A stretch of DNA of 64,000 nucleotides, taken from NCBI RefSeq assembly GCF_027594145.1, contig NZ_JAQFFK010000005.1:62001-126000 (forward strand), given 5' to 3'. Under the pieces are notes generated by a model. That model was not told the origin of the DNA, did no database searches, and saw nothing but the letters and a program-made list of their open reading frames with translations. The position numbers and the translations under genes are program-made. This document shows positions 17,869 to 27,122 of the stretch, in pieces (the stretch's first letter is position 1; the number at the start of each line of letters is the position of its first letter). This DNA is from Methanococcoides alaskense. Its GTDB lineage: Archaea > Halobacteriota > Methanosarcinia > Methanosarcinales > Methanosarcinaceae.

Positions 17869-20643
17869 ATGAATAGTCTCTCTTTGACATCACAACAACA
17901 AGAAGCTATCAAGTATGTAGATAGTCCACTATTAATTATTGCAGGCCCTGGAACTGGAAAAACAAGAGTTCTTACAGAAAAAGTAATTTTTCTCGTTAAA
18001 GAAGGATATGACCCTAATAGAATAATTGTCAGTACATTTACCATCAAAGCAGCAGAAGAACTTAAAGACAGATTACGTAAAAGTTTAGGTGATGCTGTAG
18101 AAAACATGCAAATTTCCACAATTCATTCGTTCTGTCAAAAAATGCTTCAATCTTTTCCGGAATATCATAATTTTGGTAATATTTTCGAAGTAATGGATGA
18201 TTTAGACCAGTTTATCTTTGTAAATAAGAATTTTTGGAATTATGGATTAAAAGATTATGCAAAGGACATTAAAGTTGCTGAGCTTATAAACTTTTATAAT
18301 AAATGTACTGAAAATGATGTTGACCCAGTAAAACTTATAAACTACTGCAAAACAAACAATCTGGATAGTTTTAAAAAAGCAATTGCAAAAAGTTACCAGA
18401 TATATCTGGGGAATATTCTTGACCCAAATAATACAAGGCTTGATTTTGCACTTCTTCAAAGAGAATTCTATCATTTGCTTCAACAAAGTCCAGACGTTTT
18501 GCAGATTGTAAGAGATTCTCACGACTACATACTAATTGATGAGTACCAAGATACAAATCCAATCCAAGATGCTATTTTCAAGCTTATAAGTGAACCAAAA
18601 TTTAATATTACTGTTGTGGGTGATGAAGACCAGAGTTTGTACAGTTTTCGAGGGGCATCAATCAAGAATTTTAGAACATTCCTCGACAGATATCCCAATG
18701 CAAAAAAATTGGTATTGGAAGAGAACTTCAGGTCAAATAAAGAGATAGTGTCTATGTTTGACGACTTTATGAAACCTCACAGAAAATTTAAAAAGAACAT
18801 ATTTACAAATAATCCAACTTTTTCAAAGCCAATATACATAACTGGAGACTCAAAGCAGTCTGAAGCTGAAAATATTGTTCAATTCATAAAAAGTGTGGTC
18901 AAGAATAATAACATCAAATATGAAGACATAGCCATACTTTTCAAAAGTGTAAAATTTCATTCATCATCTATTGTCGATGAACTTGAAAAAGAAAAGATTA
19001 CATATATAGTAAAAGGAGATGGCTCACTCTTAGTACAAGATGAAGTTAAAGATTTGTTAATACTAATGGTATACATCAATTCACATATTCCAAACAAATA
19101 TCAGAAAGAAAAGTATTTTGACAACAATATTCTTTATTCTAAATTTTTGGATTTGAAAGAAGACACAATTACAAAATTAAATCCAAAAATTGATATTTAC
19201 AATCTTCTTGAGTCTTTTGACTATGATGAATTACAACGCTTAAATATTGACAACGAAGATTCTGATAAACTAATGGCTTTGAGGAATCTTAAATTTCAAC
19301 AAACAAGAAATCCTATTAGTCAATTAAAGCTGTTTTATAAAATAATGGACGCAACTGGCTACCATTACAGATTATTCAAGAAATATCTAAAAGATAGAGA
19401 CGAAACTGCAAATATGGCTATAAAGAATCTGGCCAAATTTTCAACTCTTATCTACAAATTCGAAGAAAATACGCATTCTAAACAGTTCAAATCTCTACTT
19501 TATCAAATTGGGACAATACCAGAAAACAAAATTGATGATGCTGCATCCTTTGAAAATATTAATGCAGTAAACCTAATGACTGTGCATCAAGCCAAAGGTC
19601 TTGAATTTCCTGTAGTGATTATGGCAGGTGTCACAAATAGGAGATATAATACGATAAATAATCGTGAAACAATTATAATGGATATACCAAAGGAATTAAT
19701 GCTCGATAAAAATGACTACAATCGAGGGGAAGAAATAAGGAGAATATTTTATGTTGGAGTATCAAGAGCACAAAAACTGTTGGCCATAAGTACGATTGAT
19801 GGACCTGGGAGTCATCCATCTAAATTCATTGATGAAATTGGGCAGAGTAACTTTATTAAATTAAACGATTTTAATAAAAAATTCACAGATAAAGACCATT
19901 ATGAGCCTATAAAGGGTAAAACGAAATTAAGTTATTCTTCTGTAAGTGCATATATTGATTGCCCTTTTAGATTTTATTGTAGGGATTTTCTTGGATTCCA
20001 GACTCCAACAGATTACTATCAAGCATACGGTGTAATTGTTCATAATTCTCTTAAAAAACTACATGTTCTCATCAAAGAGGGAAAAGAAATTGATATACAA
20101 GATATCATCTCAATAGTTGACCTATATTGTAAAGATGATGATTCTCGAACTAAATGGCGTGATGAACTCATCACAGATTTATGGACTTACTATGAAAATA
20201 CTGATAACTTTTTGACTGAAGTTCTTGATATAGAACTTCCCTTCTCGTACATTAACAAAGACCTTTTAATAAGTGGTCAGGCAGATTTAGTTATCAAGAA
20301 CGAAAATAATGAAATTGAGTTGATAGATTACAAATCCAGATATAAAGAAGGTCTTGGAAGAATGAATGTGGATATTCAACTGCGACTTTATAATATTGCA
20401 CTTCAATATAAATATGATGAAGAAATTAAAAACATCAGTGCTTATACATTCAAGGATAATGAACGAACACGATTTATGAATACAGAAGAAGACCTTGAAA
20501 AAACCAAGACTTTGGTAACTTCAATTGCTGAATCAATTGATAATAAAGATTTTGGAAGAAACTGGCAAGGAACTTCTTGTAATAATAAAACTGGAAAATG
20601 TGAATTTTACCATATTTGTGATGGACTTGAAGGGGGTAACTAA
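17869..20643 (+). CDS. UvrD/Rep-type superfamily 1 helicase with C-terminal RecB/Cas4-like nuclease
   Basis: A 924-residue protein. SF1A helicase motifs are clear: Walker A AGPGTGKT (K31), motif II DEYQDTN (about residue 224), GDEDQSLYSFRGA, LEENFRS, MTVHQAKGLEFP and YVGVSRAQKLL. From about residue 690 a PD-(D/E)XK nuclease domain follows with CPFRFYC, GQADLVI, ELIDYKS and QLRLY motifs, and the last cysteines (Cx6Cx5C) suggest an AddB/Cas4-like Fe-S cluster. It is an AddA-like single-chain helicase-nuclease. It is followed 1 base later by the methyltransferase gene, so it is the first gene of a three-gene operon. Confidence 0.88.
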   Translation: MNSLSLTSQQQEAIKYVDSPLLIIAGPGTGKTRVLTEKVIFLVKEGYDPNRIIVSTFTIKAAEELKDRLRKSLGDAVENMQISTIHSFCQKMLQSFPEYHNFGNIFEVMDDLDQFIFVNKNFWNYGLKDYAKDIKVAELINFYNKCTENDVDPVKLINYCKTNNLDSFKKAIAKSYQIYLGNILDPNNTRLDFALLQREFYHLLQQSPDVLQIVRDSHDYILIDEYQDTNPIQDAIFKLISEPKFNITVVGDEDQSLYSFRGASIKNFRTFLDRYPNAKKLVLEENFRSNKEIVSMFDDFMKPHRKFKKNIFTNNPTFSKPIYITGDSKQSEAENIVQFIKSVVKNNNIKYEDIAILFKSVKFHSSSIVDELEKEKITYIVKGDGSLLVQDEVKDLLILMVYINSHIPNKYQKEKYFDNNILYSKFLDLKEDTITKLNPKIDIYNLLESFDYDELQRLNIDNEDSDKLMALRNLKFQQTRNPISQLKLFYKIMDATGYHYRLFKKYLKDRDETANMAIKNLAKFSTLIYKFEENTHSKQFKSLLYQIGTIPENKIDDAASFENINAVNLMTVHQAKGLEFPVVIMAGVTNRRYNTINNRETIIMDIPKELMLDKNDYNRGEEIRRIFYVGVSRAQKLLAISTIDGPGSHPSKFIDEIGQSNFIKLNDFNKKFTDKDHYEPIKGKTKLSYSSVSAYIDCPFRFYCRDFLGFQTPTDYYQAYGVIVHNSLKKLHVLIKEGKEIDIQDIISIVDLYCKDDDSRTKWRDELITDLWTYYENTDNFLTEVLDIELPFSYINKDLLISGQADLVIKNENNEIELIDYKSRYKEGLGRMNVDIQLRLYNIALQYKYDEEIKNISAYTFKDNERTRFMNTEEDLEKTKTLVTSIAESIDNKDFGRNWQGTSCNNKTGKCEFYHICDGLEGGN

Positions 20644-20644
20644 A

Positions 20645-21820
20645 ATGGTGGATGAAAAATTGATTGATACTAGTGCTGATAAGCTTAAATTACTGTTAAA
20701 GGATTTGTTCCAATTCGAGAACAATGACCTTGATTTTGGAATATACAGAATCATTAACATCAAGAAAAAAGAAATATCTGAGTTTATTAACAAAGACCTT
20801 TTTGAAATTATAAATGAAAAAATCAAAACGGTTGGAGATAATTCAGAATTAAAATCCAATCTAGAAGCATTGAAGACAGTGATTGAATCTGATTTTGGAT
20901 GCGAAATTCTAGAAGCAAAACAGAAGTATGCAGAACTTCCAAAAGTGCAATCTTATCTTGAAAAAGAAAAAGAAATGAATCAGGTTGACAAAGAAAATGA
21001 TATCGAAGAAGAAATCTATGATGATATAATTAGTTTCTTTTCAAGATATTATGACAAGGGCGATTTCATCTCCAAAAGAAGATATTCTAAAGATGCAAAG
21101 TATGCAATTCCTTACAATGGTGAAGAAGTCTATCTGCATTGGGCAAATAACGACCAGTATTACATCAAAACTGGTGAAAACTTCAATAATTATTCATTTA
21201 AGGCTAATGCAATCAAAGTTGATTTTGAAGTAACTAGTGAAGAAGTTGATATTGAAAAAAACAATATTAAAGATTCTGAGAATAAATTTTTCATATTCAA
21301 TGAGGCAGAGTATGATAGCAGAACTAAACATCTCAACGTAACGTTTGGATATCGTGGTTTAACGGGTGAAGAGGAAAACATAATCAAAGACATCACTAGC
21401 AAAAAAAGAATAGGAAAGGATGAAGTAAATCAGCACAATTTGATACAAATTAATGAAAGAATTGCTATTTATGGTTTATCTGATTTACAGAAAAAACACA
21501 TGAAAATGGATGGGGAGAAGTCTGAAAAATCAGAACTTGAATGGCATCTTAATAAATACTCCACTAAGAACACAAGTGATTATTTTATTCATAAAGACCT
21601 GAAAAAATTCCTAAATCAAGAATTAGATTTCTATATCAAAAATGAAATCCTTCACATTGATGATATTGATTCAAAAGATGATTTTGATGTCAATTTGCGA
21701 AAAATAAAAGTTTTCAAAGAAATATCTCTTAAAATTATTGAGTTCCTTGCTCAGGTTGAAGAATTCCAAAAAAAGCTCTGGGAAAAAAGAAGTTTGTCCT
21801 TTCAACTGATTATTGTGTAA
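20645..21820 (+). CDS. Type III-like DNA methyltransferase, N-terminal part (before a -1 frameshift)
   Basis: About 390 residues to the frame stop, with ATG 20645 preceded by GAAGGGGGT. The LDFGIYRIINIKKKEI start is typical of large Mod-type adenine methyltransferases. The in-frame coding homology ends at TGG GAA AAA around 21787; after that this frame adds only a short tail. The correct protein continues in the -1 frame (from AAG at 21787) through the methyltransferase at 22054-23664. Joined, they would give about 1006 residues. Treat the two as one gene with a frameshift or as a programmed -1 site. Confidence 0.75.
   Translation: MVDEKLIDTSADKLKLLLKDLFQFENNDLDFGIYRIINIKKKEISEFINKDLFEIINEKIKTVGDNSELKSNLEALKTVIESDFGCEILEAKQKYAELPKVQSYLEKEKEMNQVDKENDIEEEIYDDIISFFSRYYDKGDFISKRRYSKDAKYAIPYNGEEVYLHWANNDQYYIKTGENFNNYSFKANAIKVDFEVTSEEVDIEKNNIKDSENKFFIFNEAEYDSRTKHLNVTFGYRGLTGEEENIIKDITSKKRIGKDEVNQHNLIQINERIAIYGLSDLQKKHMKMDGEKSEKSELEWHLNKYSTKNTSDYFIHKDLKKFLNQELDFYIKNEILHIDDIDSKDDFDVNLRKIKVFKEISLKIIEFLAQVEEFQKKLWEKRSLSFQLIIV
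21783..21789 (+). other. A6G run at the methyltransferase frameshift
   Basis: AAAAAAG stands exactly where the reading frame must move by -1. It is both a classic slippery heptamer composition and a homopolymer prone to sequencing indels. One extra A would restore the frame. I see no strong downstream pseudoknot. Confidence 0.6.
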
Positions 21821-22053
21821 CACTGGATTATATCGATGAGAAATATTATCCTGAGATACTTAAAAATGAGAAACAGCTTGAAGAATGGAATTATCTCTAC
21901 TCTTTTGATATCAAAACAGAAGTCAAGAAGCTCAACGAAAAAATCACAGTAGTAGGAAAAGGGGATGAAGAACAGAAGATAGAGCTTCTCAAACAAAACC
22001 CAACACTTGTAATTGATACAAGATTCTATAATATTGATTTTAAATATCAAATT

Positions 22054-23664
22054 TTGAGTGAAATAGATAATCTCGATGAAAAAACAACTGGAATTCTCAT
22101 TAACTCTGAGAATTTCCAAGCATTAAACTTGTTACTCAACAAATACAAAAATAAAATCAAATGTTGTTACATAGACCCACCTTATAATACGGGAGGGGAT
22201 GGCTTCATTTATAAGGATGGTTTTTCACATAGTAGTTGGCTTTGTCTTCTGGAAAATCGCTTGTTATTTATGCGAGATATGCTTAAAAAAGATGGATTGT
22301 TTTTTACAAGCATTGATGATAATGAGAAAAACAACTTGAAATTACTATGTGATGCAGTTCTTGGTCGAAATAATGAAATAGCTACAATCATTTGGCAGAA
22401 AGTATACAGCCCAAAGAATCAATCAAGATATTTATCAATTGACCATGAGTATATATTAGCATACTCTAAAGATATTGCTTATGCAAATATTAAGCTATTA
22501 CCAAGAACGGAAGAGATGAATAATAGATATAAAAATCCTGATAATGACCCCAGAGGCCTTTGGAAAGCTGGTGATTTAGTAGCGAATGAAGAAAGAACGA
22601 ATGGTCATTACATAATTAAAGGTCCAAAAGGAGATGAATTTGATGCACCACCAGGCAAACATTGGGCATTTGCAAAAGAAAAAATGATGGAGTTATTGAA
22701 AGATAATAGATTATACTTTGGTAAAAATGACAAATCTATACCGAGTATTAAACAGTTTTTAAGTGAGGTTCAGCAAGGTAGAAAGGGTTCAACACTGTTC
22801 TTGCATAAAGAGGTTGGACACACTGATGAAGCAAAAAAAGAACTTAAACGAATATTTCCACAATCCACTGATTTATTTCCTACAGTAAAGCCTACAAGAC
22901 TAATAAGTCAACTTATAAGATTGGTAGAAGGAGATGACATATATATATTAGACTTCTTTGCAGGTTCAGGAACAACAGGCATTTCAACTCTCAAAATAAA
23001 TAAAACAGATAAATCTAATCGTAAATTCATTTTAGTTGATATGGAACCCTCATTTTCTTCTGTTCTTAAACCCAGAATATTAAGATTCGTTTATTCACAT
23101 AATTGGAAAGATAGCAAACCACAAGATAACAATGGTTCCAAGAAACAAATTATCAAATATCAGACACTTGAGCAATATGAAGATTCTTTGAACAACATTG
23201 ATTTCAAAGAACCTACCACTTTGGCCAAAGAATCTAAAGATTACAATATTAAATACATGCTTGAATTTGAAAGCAAAGGAAGCAATGTTTTCCTTAATCT
23301 GGATGCATTAGATAATCCTTTTGAGTATAAACTCAAAACATATGATAATAATGAATTCAGGGAACATAATGTTGATTTGATTGAAACCTTCAACTATATT
23401 GCTGGGATTGACGTTAAATCAATTCAAAGAAAACTAGATGATAATGAAGTATACCTAATCGTCAAAGGTTACAGAAAAGACAAAGCTGTTATTATAATCT
23501 GGAGAAATAGGGCCGATGGTTTTGAACCTGTAAGAGACAAAGAATTCATTGAAAACAATATTCTGAATGAAGAATATGATGAAATTCTTATCAATGGCAA
23601 CTCATTGATAGAGAATGCTAAATCAATAGATGAAATCTTTAAAACAAATATGTTCAGGGGATAA
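22054..23664 (+). CDS. Type III-like DNA adenine methyltransferase, catalytic part
   Basis: Motif IV DPPYNT is at residue 41 of this frame and motif I FAGSGTTG near residue 300. The order IV before I defines the beta class of amino-methyltransferases (N6-adenine or N4-cytosine), as in Mod subunits of type III systems. An insert between them would carry target recognition. The frame is open upstream to about 21787 and the first in-frame start (ATG 22054) is probably not the true one. A stop-to-start gap of 3 bases links it to the helicase-nuclease that follows. It would protect host DNA from that enzyme. Confidence 0.85.
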   Translation: MSEIDNLDEKTTGILINSENFQALNLLLNKYKNKIKCCYIDPPYNTGGDGFIYKDGFSHSSWLCLLENRLLFMRDMLKKDGLFFTSIDDNEKNNLKLLCDAVLGRNNEIATIIWQKVYSPKNQSRYLSIDHEYILAYSKDIAYANIKLLPRTEEMNNRYKNPDNDPRGLWKAGDLVANEERTNGHYIIKGPKGDEFDAPPGKHWAFAKEKMMELLKDNRLYFGKNDKSIPSIKQFLSEVQQGRKGSTLFLHKEVGHTDEAKKELKRIFPQSTDLFPTVKPTRLISQLIRLVEGDDIYILDFFAGSGTTGISTLKINKTDKSNRKFILVDMEPSFSSVLKPRILRFVYSHNWKDSKPQDNNGSKKQIIKYQTLEQYEDSLNNIDFKEPTTLAKESKDYNIKYMLEFESKGSNVFLNLDALDNPFEYKLKTYDNNEFREHNVDLIETFNYIAGIDVKSIQRKLDDNEVYLIVKGYRKDKAVIIIWRNRADGFEPVRDKEFIENNILNEEYDEILINGNSLIENAKSIDEIFKTNMFRG

Positions 23665-23667
23665 ACA

Positions 23668-26600
23668 ATGGCCAAAGTTCAGAGAAAACTTCAGAATTAT
23701 CTAATTCTGAATAAATACATGTCCTCAATGTTTGGATTTAGAGATATGAAAGAATTCAGTGCATTGTTAAAACCTATTCCAGATGGACTAAATTATCACA
23801 AGAAATTGCATTTTACTGAAGTATTACAAAATTTAAAAATTACTGATGAATTCAGACAGAAACTCAATCTATATGATGAAAACATCCAGGAATATTTGAA
23901 CCACATAAACCAAAAAAGAGACCCACCAATTGTATTGAAATATTTCCAATACATGGCAATTCTGTTTACAGAAATATACCTTGATAAATACTACAATGAG
24001 TTCAATTCATTGTATTCAGAGTTTCTTACATTTGTAATGGCTCTAAATAAAAAAGAGAACAGCAAATATCCATATCCTAATAAAAAAGCCATGCAAAAAT
24101 TGGCATTCTGGTCTGCAACTGGTAGTGGGAAAACACTTTTGATGCATATTAACTTTTTACAGGTTCAAAGGTATAATAATAAAAAGTATGATAATTTTTT
24201 GCTTATTACTCCTAGTGAAGGGCTTTCCACACAACACATGGATGAACTTTTATTAAGTGATATAGAGCACAAAAAGTTTGAAACACAAAAGACGCTTGAA
24301 GATTGGTCTTTAAAGAATCCACTAAAGGTCATAGAAATCACCAAGATTAAAAGTGAAGTCAGTTCTCAAGATGGGAAAACAATTCCAGTTGAAGCTTTTG
24401 AAGATGATAATATTATTTTCGTAGATGAAGGGCATAAAGGCCATTCCACTGATGCTCAGACTTGGAAGAACATGAGAAAAGAGCTTGTTGGTAAGAATGG
24501 ATTCACTTTTGAATATAGTGCCACATTTGGTGAAATTATCGACAAGGATGAGACTTTCAACGAATATGCTTCTTCGATAATATTTGATTACCGCTACAAA
24601 TACTTCTATGAAGATGGGTTTGGAAAAGATTACAGTATACTTAATTTGCATAATAAAGAAGATTACGGCGATGAATATTTTACGGGTTCATTACTCTCAT
24701 TATATGAACAAAAAGTTTATTTCAAGAACTATGGCCGACAAATCAAGCCATTCAATCTTGAAAATCCTCTGATGATTTTTGTAGGCTCGAGTGTTAGTGG
24801 AAAAGCAAAAGAATCAGACGTTCTTCAAGTGGTTAAATTTTTAGCAAGGTTCGTAAATGAGAAAAAGAACTTCAAAGAATTAATTCAAAATATACTTACT
24901 GATAAATCAAGCCTTGTTGACACAAATGACCAGCCAGTATTTGCAACAAAATTTCCATACCTGAGACGTTTGAACAAAATCGACAAAATAGAGATTCATG
25001 AAATATATGAAGATATTCTTAAGGTCTTATTTCATGTCAAGACATCTAAAACATTGCAATTTGTTGAGATTAAAAATGCAGATGGAGAAATTGGGTTAAA
25101 ATTTGACTCGGAGTATTTTGGAGTCATAAATATTGGAGATACGAGTTCTTTCATGAAACTCATTGATAAAGAGGAAGAAGATTACTTCTTTATTGCTCAA
25201 AAATCTAATTTTGAACAATCTTTATTTAAGAAAATTGAAAAGAAAAACTCACCAGTCAATTTCTTAATTGGTTCTAAAAAATTTATTGAAGGATGGAATT
25301 CTTACAGAGTTTCAGCAATGGGTCTTTTGAATATTGGGAAAAAAGAAGGTTCTCAGATAATTCAATTATTTGGACGAGGTGTCCGGCTTAAAGGATATGA
25401 AAATTACTTGAAAAGAAGCTCTGCACCTGAATTCAAAAATGGTATGTTAGCAGATGTTAAAATTCCCGATTATTTGGAACTTCTTGAAACGTTGAATATT
25501 TTTGGATTAAATGCAAATTACATGGAAACATTCAAAAAATCATTGAAAGAAGAAGGAATTGGAGAGTATGAGAGACTAACTCTTAAAATTAAACCAACAA
25601 TGCCTGTTAGTGCTCTTTATGTTCCAAGAAGTACAAAGGATGAAAGTGATTTTACTAAATCTATACAGATAACAAATTTCGATAAATCTATTGCAAAAAT
25701 TAAAATAGATTTAAGTTCAAAGATTGATGTTCTTGAATCAAGAGAAGATATCAAGCAAGTAGATTCGAGTTCTCCTATTAAAGAAAATACATTTAGTTCA
25801 GAACTGGTTGATTTGTTTGATATGGATTATATTTATCTTGAATTGCTTAAATATAAGGATTTAAAAAAATATACAAATTTATATTTTATCAAAGATGATT
25901 TGAGCAGTGTTCTTTATTCTCCAGATAAATATTCTGTTTTGTGCAAAAAAGAAATAATACAACTAAATGAAACTGATGAATTACAGAAAATTCAAAAGCT
26001 TCAAGACTATGCGATACAGTTGCTTAAATCTTATTTGGATAAGCTCTATAATCATGAAAAATATCATTGGTATCAAGAAAATTTACAATATGAAACTGTT
26101 AGTCAGGAAGATGAGTCTTTAATTCCAAAAGAGTACGTATTCACAATTAATTCAGATGCTGACACTTTGATTAAAGATATAGACAAATTTACTAGTGATT
26201 TAACAAGTTTCATAAGAGTAAACTCTGAAGATGGAAATATAATGTATGAAGAAGATATTTCCTTCAAACATGGTATGTCTAATATCATGGATTTTTTCGC
26301 AATGAATGTTCACTTATTTAAGCCATTGATATACAAGAATGTTAAAGCAAAGGACCTTGAATTTATAAAAATATCTCCAGTTAATTTAGTTGAAAGTGAA
26401 AGAGATTTTATAAAGCAATTGAATCTGTATTTAGAAAATGATTCGAAAGCATTAGGGTTCGATGAAATATATTTATTAAGGAATCCTTCAAGGAAAGGTA
26501 TTGGCTTTTTCGAAACTAAAAATTTCTATCCCGATTTCATACTATGGACCATAAAAGGGGATGAACAAACAATCAATTTCATAGACCCTAAAGGACTTGT

Positions 26601-26838
26601 GAGGGTGGACCATCATGATGAGAAAATTGGCCTTTACAAAGAAATAAAACATATTGAAACAGATTTAAAAAAGAAATCAAAACTGAACATTAATCTTAAT
26701 TCATTTATTTTGTCTCGTACAAATTATTCAGACCTTAATTGGTCCGAAAGTAAGGATGAATTGATGGATAAGAATATCCTGTTCTTGGAAGATGGGGCTG
26801 ATTTCTTAAAGCAGATGTTTGAAAAGATAAGCTCTTGA
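23668..26838 (+). CDS. Type III restriction Res-like DEAD/DEAH helicase with C-terminal nuclease
   Basis: A 1056-residue protein. SF2 helicase motifs are Walker A ATGSGKT (K155), motif II DEGHKG (about residue 254), SATF, and a late QLFGRGVRLKG motif VI typical of Res subunits. Near the C-terminus FYPDFILW followed by INFIDPKGL fits a PD-(D/E)XK endonuclease. Res proteins cut DNA after ATP-dependent translocation when the cognate methylation is missing. Directly after the methyltransferase and in the same operon as the UvrD-like enzyme, it is probably the cutting subunit of a composite restriction system. Confidence 0.87.
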   Translation: MAKVQRKLQNYLILNKYMSSMFGFRDMKEFSALLKPIPDGLNYHKKLHFTEVLQNLKITDEFRQKLNLYDENIQEYLNHINQKRDPPIVLKYFQYMAILFTEIYLDKYYNEFNSLYSEFLTFVMALNKKENSKYPYPNKKAMQKLAFWSATGSGKTLLMHINFLQVQRYNNKKYDNFLLITPSEGLSTQHMDELLLSDIEHKKFETQKTLEDWSLKNPLKVIEITKIKSEVSSQDGKTIPVEAFEDDNIIFVDEGHKGHSTDAQTWKNMRKELVGKNGFTFEYSATFGEIIDKDETFNEYASSIIFDYRYKYFYEDGFGKDYSILNLHNKEDYGDEYFTGSLLSLYEQKVYFKNYGRQIKPFNLENPLMIFVGSSVSGKAKESDVLQVVKFLARFVNEKKNFKELIQNILTDKSSLVDTNDQPVFATKFPYLRRLNKIDKIEIHEIYEDILKVLFHVKTSKTLQFVEIKNADGEIGLKFDSEYFGVINIGDTSSFMKLIDKEEEDYFFIAQKSNFEQSLFKKIEKKNSPVNFLIGSKKFIEGWNSYRVSAMGLLNIGKKEGSQIIQLFGRGVRLKGYENYLKRSSAPEFKNGMLADVKIPDYLELLETLNIFGLNANYMETFKKSLKEEGIGEYERLTLKIKPTMPVSALYVPRSTKDESDFTKSIQITNFDKSIAKIKIDLSSKIDVLESREDIKQVDSSSPIKENTFSSELVDLFDMDYIYLELLKYKDLKKYTNLYFIKDDLSSVLYSPDKYSVLCKKEIIQLNETDELQKIQKLQDYAIQLLKSYLDKLYNHEKYHWYQENLQYETVSQEDESLIPKEYVFTINSDADTLIKDIDKFTSDLTSFIRVNSEDGNIMYEEDISFKHGMSNIMDFFAMNVHLFKPLIYKNVKAKDLEFIKISPVNLVESERDFIKQLNLYLENDSKALGFDEIYLLRNPSRKGIGFFETKNFYPDFILWTIKGDEQTINFIDPKGLVRVDHHDEKIGLYKEIKHIETDLKKKSKLNINLNSFILSRTNYSDLNWSESKDELMDKNILFLEDGADFLKQMFEKISS

Positions 26839-26885
26839 GGGGGCTATTTTTTCATCATAATGTTTATTTTTTAAAATAACGTTAT

Positions 26886-27026
26886 TACGTAGTGATTCAT
26901 GAGCTGTGTCACCTGAATCATAAGAACCATTCAAAAGAGTATTGGGATTCCATAAAGACCATCTTGCCTGATTACGAGCAGAGGAAAGAATGGTTGCGGG
27001 TTAATGGTAAGCTGTTGAATGTTTGA
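26886..27026 (+). pseudogene. 3' fragment of a YgjP/DUF45-like metallopeptidase gene
   Basis: An open reading stretch translates as YVVIHELCHLNHKNHSKEYW and continues to a WLRVNGKLLNV ending at a TGA (27024-27026). HELCH plus the second histidine NHS and the WLR.NG tail are signatures of the YgjP-like (M48-related, DUF45) zinc peptidases often encoded next to type I restriction genes. The first two thirds of the gene are gone. No start codon is present. It faces the same way as the hsdM fragment at 17384 and may be the other end of the same lost locus. Confidence 0.65.
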
Positions 27027-27122
27027 TGGATGTGGCCTTGGAATTTTTATATCAAGTTTGTTTATCTTTAAAACATACATATATTTAATTAAATGTATTG
27101 AGGATTTCAATTTGGTGATGTA

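Larger units (their letters stand above)
20645..23664 (+). pseudogene. Full-length frame-interrupted type III-like adenine methyltransferase gene
   Basis: This entry spans both parts of the Mod-like gene. Reading the first frame to 21787 and then shifting back one base gives a continuous protein of about 1006 residues with no other stop. The region between the two frames (21790-22053) is coding in the second frame. Whether the gene is dead, programmed or mis-assembled is undecided. Confidence 0.6.
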
